From positions 62,001 to 126,000 of the forward strand of contig NZ_CP071238.1 of NCBI RefSeq assembly GCF_017299535.1: a DNA stretch of 64,000 bases. Direction: 5' to 3'. Below, in pieces: positions 1 through 8,467 of this stretch. Both the position numbers and the translations under genes were made by a program. The notes beneath the pieces are model-generated. The model saw only the letters and a list, made by a program, of their open reading frames with translations, did no database searches and was not told where the DNA came from. Source of the stretch: Serratia marcescens subsp. marcescens ATCC 13880. GTDB taxonomy: Bacteria > Pseudomonadota > Gammaproteobacteria > Enterobacterales > Enterobacteriaceae. How positions within the stretch are numbered: the first letter of the stretch is position 1; each line of letters begins with the position of its first letter.

Positions 1-747
1 GGTCGGATCCAGCCCGCCGACGTACTGCACGCCCATCTGCATCGCTTCGCGCATCAGCGCGTCGACTTTGGAGTGCAACAGGCCGTGCTGCGGGAAGGCG
101 ACGATTTCACAGCTGAAGTCCGCCCGGTGGTTTTCCAGCGCGCGCTGCAGGTGCTCCAGGCTTTTCAGGCCGCTGACCGGATCGATATTGCAGTGGCTGC
201 GCGCCACGGTGCTGCCTTTGGACTGCAGCAGGGCGATCAGGTTTTCCGCCCGCTGCTGCGAGGTGGGCAGCAGTTTCGGGATCAGCGTCTGCTCCAGCGC
301 GATCATGTCCATGATGGTTTTGCCCTGGCGCGGGCGCGGCGCCTGCCACGGGCCGCTGTAGAAAGTTTTGTCCAGGTGGATGTGCATATCGCGGAACGCC
401 GGCAGCAGCAGCTGGCCCCGCGCCTGATAGCGAGGCACGCCGGCGGGCAACGCGGCGTTGGCGGCATGAATGGCGGCGATCTTGCCGTCTTTGATCTCCA
501 GGGTGTACAGCGCGGTGCGGGTGCCGATCACCGTTTCGCCGTCGTATTCAAAGCCGTCTTCCAGCCGCACCTCACTCAGGCAGTAGTGGCGATCGGTCAG
601 GGTCATCGGCGTTGGCGCACACGGCTCGCCGCCAGGCGAAGCGGCCTGCGCCATGCCGCCTGTCAGGCCGATCACCGCGCAGGCGGTGGTGAGTTTGCCG
701 GTTTGGCTGAGGAAGGCTCTGCGGCCCGGTTGCTGAGGGTTTTCCAC
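1..747 (-). CDS. Amidohydrolase family protein, Tat-exported (N-terminal part only)
   Basis: Reading the minus strand from a GTG at 747 gives an open frame that runs off the window, so the C-terminal half is missing. An AAGGA element lies about 9 nt before the GTG. The N-terminus has a twin-arginine signal (RRAFLSQTGK, then a hydrophobic stretch ending AQA). After it come a beta-rich segment and the metal-binding HIHLDKTFY motif typical of cytosine-deaminase-like metallo-dependent hydrolases. A later ARSHCNIDP stretch fits the same fold. The substrate cannot be read; family members deaminate or hydrolyse cyclic amide compounds. A periplasmic location is inferred from the Tat signal. Confidence 0.8.
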   Translation of the reverse strand, partial: MENPQQPGRRAFLSQTGKLTTACAVIGLTGGMAQAASPGGEPCAPTPMTLTDRHYCLSEVRLEDGFEYDGETVIGTRTALYTLEIKDGKIAAIHAANAALPAGVPRYQARGQLLLPAFRDMHIHLDKTFYSGPWQAPRPRQGKTIMDMIALEQTLIPKLLPTSQQRAENLIALLQSKGSTVARSHCNIDPVSGLKSLEHLQRALENHRADFSCEIVAFPQHGLLHSKVDALMREAMQMGVQYVGGLDPT

Positions 748-900
748 GTTCGGTTCCTTAATCCAGAGGTGAGGGGTGAAAACATCCTCCAATTTAGGAG
801 AGGAACCGGCCGGTTGGCAGCGACATTTGCCACTGGTGACTATTCGATTTGGTAATGACCGGCGTGCGCCGGGGCAAGGATTTTCCTGGCTTGCTCTTTC

Positions 901-938
901 GTAGCTTTAATGGCTACATTTGTAGCCATTAAAGCTAC
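901..938. promoter_or_regulatory. Double palindromic operator upstream of the wHTH-NTase gene
   Basis: A perfect 17-bp inverted repeat (901-917 and 922-938) is separated by ATTT. Each 17-bp arm is itself a GTAGC-N7-GCTAC palindrome, so the site carries four GTAGC/GCTAC elements. It ends 14 bp before the start codon at 953. The position and symmetry suggest binding by the winged-helix domain encoded just downstream (autoregulation), which is inference. Confidence 0.7.
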
Positions 939-952
939 ATGAGGTTAGCGTT

Positions 953-1573
953 ATGCACGATCCGATGCTCGAGTTGCTGTTCAGCGAATACCGTAGAAAA
1001 GTGCTAAGCCTGCTGTTTATTGAAGCCGGGCGTGCGTTTCATGTGCGAGAAATTGCGCGGCGCACCGCAACTCAGGCCGGCACTTTACATAAAGAGTTGA
1101 GCAGGTTGGCGGAGAGCGGCATCTTGCTCAGGCAGCGGCAGGGCAACCAAATTTGCTATCAGGCCAACGCCGATTGCCTGATTTTCCCTGAGCTGGCGGC
1201 GATTTTCCGCAAGGTTTGCGGGCCGGCGGAGTGCTTAAGGCAGACATTGGCAGCGTTTGGCGAAGCTATTGAACGCGCTTTTATTTTTGGTTCTGTCGCC
1301 AGTGGCAAAGCGACGGCGGCCAGTGATATCGATGTTCTGATTGTCGGCAAACTGTCTTTTGCGGAGGTGATTCAGGCGGTTTACCCGCTGCAGGCAACGC
1401 TGGGTCGGGAAATTAACCCCAAACTGTACTCGCCAGAAGAGTGGCGAGCGGCTTTGGCCGAGAACTCCGCGTTTATACAGGACATTATGCAGAAACCCCA
1501 ACTTTGGATTGCGGGAGACAAGGATGACGCTGGACAATCTGGTCGGGCTGGGACTGGAGGTGATAACGCCTGA
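953..1573 (+). CDS. Winged-helix / MNT-type nucleotidyltransferase fusion
   Basis: The 206-residue protein has an N-terminal ArsR/MarR-like winged helix (about 1-75) and a minimal nucleotidyltransferase domain (about 105-185). The NTase signature is intact: G113-S114 followed by D125-x-D127 (SDIDVLI). The next gene, a HEPN-like protein, overlaps its 3' end by 50 bp. MNT-HEPN pairs form type VII toxin-antitoxin systems, in which the NTase AMPylates the HEPN toxin. Here the NTase also has a DNA-binding domain, so one protein could both neutralise a partner and repress the operon through the palindromes at 901-938. Domain identity is fairly sure; the toxin-antitoxin role is inferred. Confidence 0.78.
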   Translation: MHDPMLELLFSEYRRKVLSLLFIEAGRAFHVREIARRTATQAGTLHKELSRLAESGILLRQRQGNQICYQANADCLIFPELAAIFRKVCGPAECLRQTLAAFGEAIERAFIFGSVASGKATAASDIDVLIVGKLSFAEVIQAVYPLQATLGREINPKLYSPEEWRAALAENSAFIQDIMQKPQLWIAGDKDDAGQSGRAGTGGDNA

Positions 1574-1964
1574 CGCGGGGGCGATTAAAAAATTGCTGGC
1601 CGCCGCCGCTCGCAATCGACGCGATGCGGGTATCACTCAGCTCAGCAATGAGAGCCGTTTCGACACGGCATATAAAGCGGTCATGCAAATGGCGAATGCC
1701 GCTTTGCAAGCCAAAGGATACCGCACGCTGACCAGCAAACCCGGCCATCACCAGATCATGATCCAATCGTTGCCGCTCACCGTAGGGCTGCCGCGAGAGG
1801 AAATGATCTGCCTGGATGCATTGCGAAAACAGCGCAACGTGGCGGATTATTCCGGCGACTTGGTGACGGATGCGGCGGTACAGGCTTGCCTTGAGCAGAC
1901 AGAAGCGCTGTGGGTACGGATTATCGACTGGCTGCAGCACGAACATCCGCAGATAGTGGCGTAA
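1524..1964 (+). CDS. HEPN-like protein, probable partner of the NTase
   Basis: The protein is 146 residues and all-helical in appearance. It contains an R104-N-x-x-D-Y109 signature (RNVADY) that fits the HEPN active-site pattern R-x4-H but with tyrosine in place of histidine. The ATG at 1524 is preferred over an upstream TTG because GGAG lies 7 nt before it. It overlaps the NTase gene by 50 bp, which implies translational coupling. HEPN proteins in such pairs are usually RNases and are inhibited by AMPylation of residues near this motif. Whether this His-less variant is catalytic cannot be judged from sequence. Confidence 0.65.
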   Translation: MTLDNLVGLGLEVITPDAGAIKKLLAAAARNRRDAGITQLSNESRFDTAYKAVMQMANAALQAKGYRTLTSKPGHHQIMIQSLPLTVGLPREEMICLDALRKQRNVADYSGDLVTDAAVQACLEQTEALWVRIIDWLQHEHPQIVA

Positions 1965-1970
1965 GCGGTC

Positions 1971-2825
1971 TCACTTCAACCCGCAAAACACCGTTAGCCG
2001 CTGGGCCAGCGCCAGCGTGGCGGCAGGGGCGCCGTCGCGGTAGTAGAGAGCCAGTTCGAAGCTGTCTATCGGCGGCAATCCTTCGGCTCCGCCCAGCACC
2101 CGGTGCGTCGGCAAACGGCAGCCGGCCGGCAGCAGGGTGACGCCCAGCCCGGCGGCCGAAGCGGCGGTCAGCGCCGCCAGGCTGGCGCTGCTGTAGCCGA
2201 TGCGCCAGCGTTTGCCGAGGTTGTCGAGCGCCTGGCACAGCTCGTCGCGGTACAGGCCGTTCAGTGGAAATACCGCCAGCGGCACCGGCGATTGCTCGAT
2301 GGCCGGGAAGGCCAGGCTGTCCAGCCACAGCAGCGGTTCCGGCCGCGCGGCGCGCGGCGGTTGCCGGCGGCGCTGTTTCACCAGGATCAGATCCAGCTCT
2401 TCACGCGCGTAGGCGCTGTGCAGATCGGCGCTCAGGCCGCTGGCGACGTCCAGCCGCAGGTGCGGGTGCTCGCGGCTGAAGTCGGCCAGCAGTTCGGTGG
2501 TGGGCACGGCGAAATCCTCCGGCATGCCGATCCGCAGCACGCCGTCGCGCCAGATGCCGGTCAGCGCGTCATGGGCTTCTTCATTCAGCGCGATAATGCG
2601 GCGCGCGTAGCTCAACAGCTTGACGCCTTCTTCGGTCAGCAGCACTTGGTGCGAGGAACGCTCAAACAGCGGCTTGCCCAGCATCTCTTCCAGCCGGCGC
2701 ACCTGCTGGCTGACGGTGGACTGCGACAAAAACACCCGCTCTGCGGCGCGGGTGAAGCTGTTGCTGTCGCACACGGCGACGAAGCTGAGCAGCAGCTGCG
2801 GATTGAACATCGGGTAGCGATTCAT
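1971..2825 (-). CDS. LysR-type transcriptional regulator
   Basis: The 284-residue protein has the LysR HTH at about 6-65 (SFTRAAERVFLSQSTVSQQVRRLEEMLGKPLFER) in the family's standard spacing, then an effector-binding domain. It is transcribed divergently from a CynX/NimT-type transporter that starts 127 bp away. It therefore probably controls that transporter in response to the transported solute. The ATG at 2825 is used, with a GGGA element 5 nt upstream; an internal ATG at 2810 is possible. The inducer is unknown. Confidence 0.88.
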   Translation of the reverse strand: MNRYPMFNPQLLLSFVAVCDSNSFTRAAERVFLSQSTVSQQVRRLEEMLGKPLFERSSHQVLLTEEGVKLLSYARRIIALNEEAHDALTGIWRDGVLRIGMPEDFAVPTTELLADFSREHPHLRLDVASGLSADLHSAYAREELDLILVKQRRRQPPRAARPEPLLWLDSLAFPAIEQSPVPLAVFPLNGLYRDELCQALDNLGKRWRIGYSSASLAALTAASAAGLGVTLLPAGCRLPTHRVLGGAEGLPPIDSFELALYYRDGAPAATLALAQRLTVFCGLK

Positions 2826-2951
2826 TTTCCCACTGTTGGCTATTTTATTATTTAATTTCCCAATACTAGCGGCGTTGCCTACAGTAACGCAACGCTGCGG
2901 CGATCGCGCTGTGACGCCGCACTCTTCATTTCGCAGTACCAGGAATATGCC

Positions 2952-4151
2952 GTGTTAAATCATTCTGTTAATTCACCTTCCCCGCGCCGCTGGCTCAACC
3001 CTCTGTTGCTGGCGCTGGTGTTGATCGGCCTGAACATGCGGCCGCTGTTGACCTCGATCGGCCCGTTGCTGCCGACGCTGCGCCAGGCCACCGGGCTGAG
3101 CTTTGGCGGCGCGGCGCTGCTGACCACGCTGCCGGTGCTGATGATGGGGCTGATGGCGCTGGCGGGCGGCGCCATCAACCGGCTGTTCAGCGAACGCAGC
3201 GCCGTGGCGTTGAGCCTGCTGGCGATCGGGCTGGGCGCGCTTTGGCGCGAACTGGCCCCCGGCAGCGTGCAACTGCTGATGAGCGCGGTGCTGGGCGGGC
3301 TCGGCATCGGGGTGATCCAGGCGGTGATGCCCGGCATCATCAAGCATCACTTCCTTAAAAGCATGGCGCTGGTGGCCGGGCTGTGGTCGGCGGCGCTGAT
3401 GGGCGGCGGCGGGCTGGGGGCGGCGATCACCCCGTGGCTGATGAGCGCGGGGCACGACTGGCACAGCGCGCTGGCCTGGTGGGCGTTGCCGGCCCTGGTG
3501 GCGCTAGTGGCCTGGTGGCCGGTCAGCCGGGGGCTGTCTCGCCTGGGCGCGGCGGGAGAACACCGCGGCCCAAGCCTGCTGCGCAACCGGCGCGCCTGGC
3601 TGCTCGGCGCCTATTTCGGCCTGATCAACGGCGGCTATACCAGCCTGATCGCTTGGCTGCCGCCGTATTACATGCAGCTTGGCTGGCAGCCGCAGGCCAG
3701 CGGTTCGCTGCTGGCGCTGATGACCTTCGGCCAGGTATTGGGCGCGTTGCTGCTGCCGGCGCTGGCGCGCAATCATGACCGGCGGCCGCTGCTGTTGCTG
3801 GCGCTGATGATGCAACTGATCGGCTTTATCGGCCTGATTTATCTGCCGCAGACGTTGCCGTGGCTGTGGGTGTTGCTTTCCGGGCTGGGGCTGGGCGGCG
3901 CGTTCCCGCTGTGCCTGGTGCTGGCGCTCGATCATCTGCACCAGCCGGCGGCGGCCGGGCGGCTGGTGGCCTTCATGCAGGGTGTCGGTTTCCTGCTGGC
4001 GGGCGTCACGCCTTACCTTTCCGGCCTGCTGCGCGATTACAGCGGCGGCTTCGTGCTGGACTGGCAGATCCACGCGCTGCTGGTGGTGGTGCTGATCGCC
4101 ATCACCTGGCGCTTCCACCCGCACAGCTATCGGCGGGCGTTCGCCGAATAA
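2952..4151 (+). CDS. MFS transporter, CynX/NimT (cyanate permease) family
   Basis: The 399-residue inner-membrane protein is very hydrophobic and has about 12 predicted helices. The GLNMRPLLTSIGPLLP start and the PVLMMGLMALAGG loop are typical of the CynX/NimT branch of the major facilitator superfamily. This branch includes the cyanate transporter CynX and the nitroimidazole transporter NimT. No cyanase or carbonic anhydrase gene is adjacent, so cyanate is not supported as the substrate. The divergent LysR regulator is the likely controller. Confidence 0.82.
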   Translation: MLNHSVNSPSPRRWLNPLLLALVLIGLNMRPLLTSIGPLLPTLRQATGLSFGGAALLTTLPVLMMGLMALAGGAINRLFSERSAVALSLLAIGLGALWRELAPGSVQLLMSAVLGGLGIGVIQAVMPGIIKHHFLKSMALVAGLWSAALMGGGGLGAAITPWLMSAGHDWHSALAWWALPALVALVAWWPVSRGLSRLGAAGEHRGPSLLRNRRAWLLGAYFGLINGGYTSLIAWLPPYYMQLGWQPQASGSLLALMTFGQVLGALLLPALARNHDRRPLLLLALMMQLIGFIGLIYLPQTLPWLWVLLSGLGLGGAFPLCLVLALDHLHQPAAAGRLVAFMQGVGFLLAGVTPYLSGLLRDYSGGFVLDWQIHALLVVVLIAITWRFHPHSYRRAFAE

Positions 4152-4226
4152 TATTTCTGTCATTGCCGCTCCCTATAGTGACGTTGCTTTTACTTCTGGG
4201 CGATAACAACGAAAAGGGACAATGAC

Positions 4227-5570
4227 ATGCACAACACCAAAACCCGGCTGGCGCTGCTGGTCGGCTGCATGGCGCTGAGCGCCAACCTGTGGGCTGAGGC
4301 GCAGCCGGTGCAGGCGACACTGGCGGGGCATGCGCTGCTGCCGGTGAAATCCGCCGTTTCCACACCGAAGGATGCGCCGAGCGATCTGCAGCAGAGCGGT
4401 AAGTACACCAGCGGCAAACGCGTCACCGAGCTGGGCAGCGTGGCGGGCAAATCCGCCGATCGCCTGACCGGCATCGGCCTGCCAATCAACGGCCAACCGC
4501 TGCAGGGCCACTCCGGCATCAAACACATGCCCGACGGCACCTACTGGGTGCTGACCGACAACGGTTTCGGCAGCAAGGCCAACTCCCCGGACGCCATGCT
4601 GTATCTCAACCACTACAAGATCGATTTCAAAGACGGCACGGTCGCGCCGCTGAAGACGGTATTCCTGCACGATCCGGATAAAAAGGTGCCGTTCCACATC
4701 ATCAACGAGAGTACCGAGAAGCGCTATCTGACCGGCAGCGATTTCGATCCGGAAAGCTTCCAGTTTGCCGATAATGCCTTGTGGATCGGTGAAGAGTTTG
4801 GGCCTTACCTGATCAAGGCCGACCTGAACGGCAAGGTGCTGGCGGTGTTCGACACCCAAGTGGACGGCAAGGTGGTGAAATCGCCGGACAACCCGACGCT
4901 GACTCTGCCGGGCGCGCCGGACGGCAAACAGAACTTCCAGGTGGCGCGTTCCAAAGGCTTTGAAGGCATGGCCGCCTCGCCGGACGGCAGCAAGCTGTAC
5001 CCGCTGCTGGAAGGGGCGCTGTGGGACGGCGAGCAGTTCGAGAACGTCGGCGGCAAACGCTACCTGCGGGTGCTGGAGTTCGACGTCAAACAGCAGGCCT
5101 GGACCGGCCGCAGCTGGCAGTACGTGCTGGAAGACAACCAGAACGCCATCGGCGATTTCAACATGATCGACGCCACCCACGGGCTGGTGATTGAGCGCGA
5201 CAACGGCGAAGGCACGCCGGATAAAGCCTGCGCCGCCGGCGCGCCAACCGACAACTGCTTCAGCCAGGTGGCCAAGTTCAAGCGGGTGTATAAAATCGCC
5301 TTCTCGGACGCCAACGTCGGTAAACCGGTCGAGAAACTGGGTTATATCGACCTGATGAACATTCAGGATCCGAACAAGCTGGCGCGCAAGCCGCTGAACG
5401 ACGGCGTGCTGACCTTCCCGTTCTTCACCATCGAGAACGTGGACGTGGTGGATGCCAACCACATCATCGTCGGCAACGACAACAACTTCCCGTTTTCCTC
5501 CAGCCGCCAGCCCAATATGGCGGATGACAATGAGTTCATCCTGCTGGACGTGAAGGATTTCCTGAAGTAG
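4227..5570 (+). CDS. Esterase-like activity of phytase family protein, secreted
   Basis: The 447-residue protein begins with a Sec signal (MHNTKTRLALLVGCMALSANLWA, cleavage after about residue 23). The body carries the phytase-like beta-propeller repeats of the esterase-like phytase family, including YWVLTDNGFGSKANSP and an acidic DFDPESFQF stretch that suits metal binding. It is probably a periplasmic or extracellular phosphoesterase, but the substrate is not established for this family. A GC-rich hairpin follows the stop. It lies 75 bp after the MFS gene on the same strand and shows no clear operon link. Confidence 0.8.
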   Translation: MHNTKTRLALLVGCMALSANLWAEAQPVQATLAGHALLPVKSAVSTPKDAPSDLQQSGKYTSGKRVTELGSVAGKSADRLTGIGLPINGQPLQGHSGIKHMPDGTYWVLTDNGFGSKANSPDAMLYLNHYKIDFKDGTVAPLKTVFLHDPDKKVPFHIINESTEKRYLTGSDFDPESFQFADNALWIGEEFGPYLIKADLNGKVLAVFDTQVDGKVVKSPDNPTLTLPGAPDGKQNFQVARSKGFEGMAASPDGSKLYPLLEGALWDGEQFENVGGKRYLRVLEFDVKQQAWTGRSWQYVLEDNQNAIGDFNMIDATHGLVIERDNGEGTPDKACAAGAPTDNCFSQVAKFKRVYKIAFSDANVGKPVEKLGYIDLMNIQDPNKLARKPLNDGVLTFPFFTIENVDVVDANHIIVGNDNNFPFSSSRQPNMADDNEFILLDVKDFLK

Positions 5571-5578
5571 CGCTCCCC

Positions 5579-5600
5579 GGCCGCCGAATCGCCGGCGGCC
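5579..5600. terminator. Hairpin after the phytase-like gene
   Basis: GGCCGCCG (5579-5586) pairs with CGGCGGCC (5593-5600). There is no run of T after it, so termination strength is doubtful. Confidence 0.45.
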
Positions 5601-5612
5601 GCCATTTCCCGC

Positions 5613-5641
5613 TTAGCGCAGCGAACAAACTGCGCTATAAT
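5613..5641 (+). promoter_or_regulatory. Predicted selC promoter
   Basis: A consensus -10 TATAAT at 5636-5641 follows a weak -35 (TTAGCG, 5613-5618) with 17-bp spacing. It lies 28 bp before the first base of the mature tRNA-Sec. Confidence 0.6.
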
Positions 5642-5668
5642 CAGCGCCTTGCTTCTTCTCTTCTCCAA

Positions 5669-5763
5669 GGAAGATCCTCGTCCCCGGTGGGGCGGCCGGA
5701 CTTCAAATCCGGTTGGGGCCGCCAGCGGTCCTGGGCAGGTTCGACTCCTGTGATCTTCCGCCA
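5669..5763 (+). tRNA. selC: tRNA-Sec (anticodon TCA)
   Basis: The 95-nt gene starts GGAAGATC and ends GATCTTCCGCCA. It has the 8-bp acceptor stem, the long variable arm and the TCA anticodon (5703-5705) of selenocysteine tRNA, nearly identical to Escherichia coli selC, and encodes its own CCA. Its last 20 bases belong to the integration core of the downstream island. selC is a well-known target of P4-type integrases. Confidence 0.97.
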
Positions 5764-5764
5764 A
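5744..5764 (+). repeat. attL: selC-side copy of the 21-bp integration core
   Basis: The last 20 bases of tRNA-Sec plus one A. They are repeated exactly at 30796-30816, where no other tRNA sequence remains. Confidence 0.88.
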
Positions 5765-5875
5765 AGATTGTCCGGGTAGTTCCTGAAAAGTCCATTAAAA
5801 TGCATAAAATCAATTTGTTATATGGTTTTATTGTCCGCTGGTGTCCGTGCGTTACCGCCTGAATCCGAGAAAAAT

Positions 5876-5925
5876 GTGTATAATGGTGCGTATAATGTTT
5901 TTATACACAGAATCCACTTATACAC
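5876..5925. promoter_or_regulatory. Repeated GTGTATAA/TTATACAC sites before the integrase
   Basis: GTGTATAA occurs at 5876-5883 and its reverse complement at 5901-5908 and 5918-5925, the last abutting the integrase ATG. The same GTGTATAA is found at 30731-30738 near the right end. The octamers could be arm-type integrase/excisionase sites, or operators that let Int repress its own promoter. Confidence 0.5.
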
Positions 5926-7101
5926 ATGCTCCTAACTGACATACAAATTCGACGTTCCAAGCCGCAGGAAAAGCCCTACACCCTCAACGATGGCCAAGGC
6001 CTGTCTCTCCTTATCAACACTGACGGGAGTAAAGGTTGGCGTTTTCGCTATCGCTATGCCGGAAAAGCCAAGCTAATGTCCTTTGGTACCTACCCTTTGG
6101 TAACGCTGGCCGACGCGCGAGAAAAGCGCGGAGAGGCCCGTAAGCAAGTTGCTAATGGCATTGACCCTGTAGCCGAGAAAAAGGCGCAAAAGCTCGCTCG
6201 GAAGCTTTCTGTTGAGAATTCCTTTGAAGCTATTAGCCGCGAGTGGCACACGAACAAGGCTGACCGGTGGACTCTGGCCTACAGGGAAGAAATCATGCGT
6301 ACCTTTGAGCAGGATGTGTTTCCGTACATTGGTCAACGTCCGATTGCAGAAATTAAGCCCTTGGAGCTGCTGGAAGTGCTACGGCGCATTGAGAAGCGTG
6401 GGGCATTGGAAAAGACCCGTAAGGTACGCCAGCGTTGCGGAGAGGTATTCCGCTACGCCATTATTACCGGTAGGGCAGAATATAACCCAGCCCCAGATCT
6501 GGCCAGCGCATTAGCCGTTCCCAAGCAAAAGCATCACCCGTTCCTTTCGGCCGAGGAACTGCCTTATTTTGTTAAGGATTTGGAGGGATATACCGGCAGC
6601 ATCATCACCAAGAATGCAGCGAAGATCGTTATGCTGACCGGCGTCCGCACGCAAGAAATGCGCTTTGCTACATGGGAGGAAATTGATTTTGAACGGGGTA
6701 TCTGGGAGATTCCCGCCGAGCGCATGAAAATGCGCCGCCCGCACATTGTACCGCTCTCTACTCAGGCGGTTGAATTGCTTAAACAGCTACAACCGATCAC
6801 AGGTCACTATCCTTACATTTTCATTGGACGAAACAATCGTAGGAAACCCATAAGCAAAGAAAGCGTGAATCAGGTAATAGAGCTGCTTGGGTATAAGGGG
6901 CGAGCTACCGGTCACGGTTTCAGGCATACGATGTCTACTATTTTGCATGAGCAAGGGTTTGACTCTGCCTGGATAGAGATGCAGCTTGCCCACGTGGACA
7001 AGAACGGTATTCGCGGTACCTACAACCATGCGCAGTACCTTGAGAAACGCCGTGAGATGCTGCAATGGTACGCCGATTTTATCTCGGGCCTTGCTCGCTA
7101 G
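5926..7101 (+). CDS. int: Tyrosine recombinase, P4 integrase family
   Basis: The 391-residue protein starts with the DUF4102-type N-terminal domain of P4 integrases (MLLTDIQIRRSKP..., YRYAGKAKLMSFGTYP). A central SAM-like domain and a catalytic domain follow. The catalytic set is visible: Arg in LTGVRTQEMRF, H-x-x-R in GHGFRHTMS, His in LAHVDKNGIRG, and the nucleophile Tyr in GTYNHAQY. It is full length and lies directly inside the selC end, as expected for the integrase that inserted this island. Its start codon is overlapped by repeated octamers that may regulate it. Confidence 0.95.
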   Translation: MLLTDIQIRRSKPQEKPYTLNDGQGLSLLINTDGSKGWRFRYRYAGKAKLMSFGTYPLVTLADAREKRGEARKQVANGIDPVAEKKAQKLARKLSVENSFEAISREWHTNKADRWTLAYREEIMRTFEQDVFPYIGQRPIAEIKPLELLEVLRRIEKRGALEKTRKVRQRCGEVFRYAIITGRAEYNPAPDLASALAVPKQKHHPFLSAEELPYFVKDLEGYTGSIITKNAAKIVMLTGVRTQEMRFATWEEIDFERGIWEIPAERMKMRRPHIVPLSTQAVELLKQLQPITGHYPYIFIGRNNRRKPISKESVNQVIELLGYKGRATGHGFRHTMSTILHEQGFDSAWIEMQLAHVDKNGIRGTYNHAQYLEKRREMLQWYADFISGLAR

Positions 7102-7884
7102 AAAATGCCGCCAATAAATCGTTAAAACCCCTTGGCGCGCAATGCTACCCCCGCCACGCCTGCCCGCTTTATGTGTCACTTTTCATGCAGGTGCATGAGA
7201 GGCCGCAGGCCGCGCCGCTGCTGGCGCGGCAGGGGATAAATAATGCATGTTCTTGTATGCAAAATCATGCACCTTATGCATGCACGCGTTTTTTGACACT
7301 CGCTAGCCAGGAAAAAGGCTGTTTTTGGGGAAGGATAGGGCGCGCGTGATGGAAGCGGGCGTGATTATCTCATTATAGCGAGGCCATATATGGGGTCTTA
7401 CGCCGCCTTTCTTCCCGTCTGCGTTTTTGTTATTTGGCCGCCTCAGATATTGATTGCAAAATCACCTTTGCGGTTCTAGTTCTTCTTTAAACTCTTCACT
7501 ACTGTTCACTTGGATAAAAAATTAGTTAAATCAATAAATAAAACTGTGATGAGTCATTTCCTCACTCGTCACCCGGTGTTCACTGCTGCTCACTCGGCTA
7601 AGAAGGGCCTTTTCTCTGGCTAGCCTGGGGTTGTGCTTGTACGCCTGTTTCTGCCTATTAATAAACGGCTATTCATGGCTCGTTTATTTTTTAGGTTTGC
7701 CAAGGTTTGCCAATAAAGGTCAATATTAACCTATATGCCCATTTGGTTGAAAAATAGGCATAAAAGCTGTCCCACCACACAACAACGCCTTGTTGCCACT
7801 CCGGTAAATATTCACATAATAGGGCGCTACCGAAGTTCACACAGTCCCGGCCAGCGTTGGCCGGACACCAAGAGGTAGCGTTTT
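7102..7884. other. 780-bp gene-free segment, candidate P4-like origin with iterons
   Basis: No convincing gene is seen. The segment holds a GC hairpin (7209-7216/7223-7230) just after int, several ATGCA motifs at 7243-7283, and many short repeats of the type TTCACT or CTCACT: 7495, 7505, 7561, 7579, 7589, plus TTCACA at 7811 and 7836. The reverse complement, AGTGAAC(A), resembles the GGTGAACAG-type iterons bound by P4 alpha protein. The segment may therefore be the replication origin, upstream of the alpha operon rather than beside alpha. Assignment is tentative. Confidence 0.45.
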
Positions 7885-8148
7885 ATGTTGACCGTTTCCA
7901 CCCCCACCCCATCCACCCCGCCGCCGGTTATTCCTGGCAGTTACACCCCGCGCGAGCGCTTTATCCGCCTGCCGGAAGTGCTCTACACCACCGGTCTATC
8001 CCGCTCCACCGTGTACGAGATGATGAGCCGCCGGCAGTTCCCGGCCCAGCTCTCCCTCGGCGGTAAAAACGTCGCCTGGCTGGCCTCTGAGGTCGAGCAG
8101 TGGATGGACGAACGTATCGCTAACCGTCACCAGGGGGCCGCCGCATGA
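7885..8148 (+). CDS. AlpA family transcriptional regulator
   Basis: The 87-residue protein has a MerR/AlpA-like helix-turn-helix: RFIRLPEVLYTTGLSRSTVYEMMSRRQFP, then the wing (LGGKNVAWLASEVEQWM). AlpA-type proteins switch on P4-satellite excision or late functions. It starts at ATG 7885 after a GAGGTAG element and overlaps the next gene by ATGATG. It sits at the head of the satellite operon, as in other P4-like islands. Confidence 0.88.
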   Translation: MLTVSTPTPSTPPPVIPGSYTPRERFIRLPEVLYTTGLSRSTVYEMMSRRQFPAQLSLGGKNVAWLASEVEQWMDERIANRHQGAAA

Positions 8149-8390
8149 TGCAGCTAACCTTTGGTCGCCAGCATTTCACCCTTGATGAGCGCGACGCGCT
8201 GTTTGTGGCGGAAGCTATACTGTTGCAGCGTAAAGAGCCTGGCGTCGTCTTGCCGGAGCACCGCAGTGAAAAACACGGCGTTATTCGTCTGGCGAGTCGC
8301 CAGGCTGAGCCGCGCCTGTTTCGCGCCGGGCCGGTGCTGCTGACCTGCGCGGCGGCCGATACTCGCAACGACCAGCTGACCGACTGTTGA
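8145..8390 (+). CDS. Small P4-satellite protein of unknown function
   Basis: An 81-residue ORF whose ATG overlaps the alpA stop, so it is probably translationally coupled. No domain is recognised. The sequence is mixed alpha/beta in appearance, with no signal or membrane segment. Genes of this size and position are common in P4-like islands. Confidence 0.55.
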   Translation: MMQLTFGRQHFTLDERDALFVAEAILLQRKEPGVVLPEHRSEKHGVIRLASRQAEPRLFRAGPVLLTCAAADTRNDQLTDC

Positions 8391-8467
8391 TCACTATGCG
8401 ATCGATTAAACGTCCGGGGGCGTCTTACGGCTTGCCTGCCTGTCCGGCCTTGCGCTATAGTCCTCCC

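Noticed and set aside
73..855. 260-residue open frame on the plus strand
   Set aside because: It mirrors the amidohydrolase on the minus strand, has low-complexity Arg/Ala/Gln content and no ribosome site.
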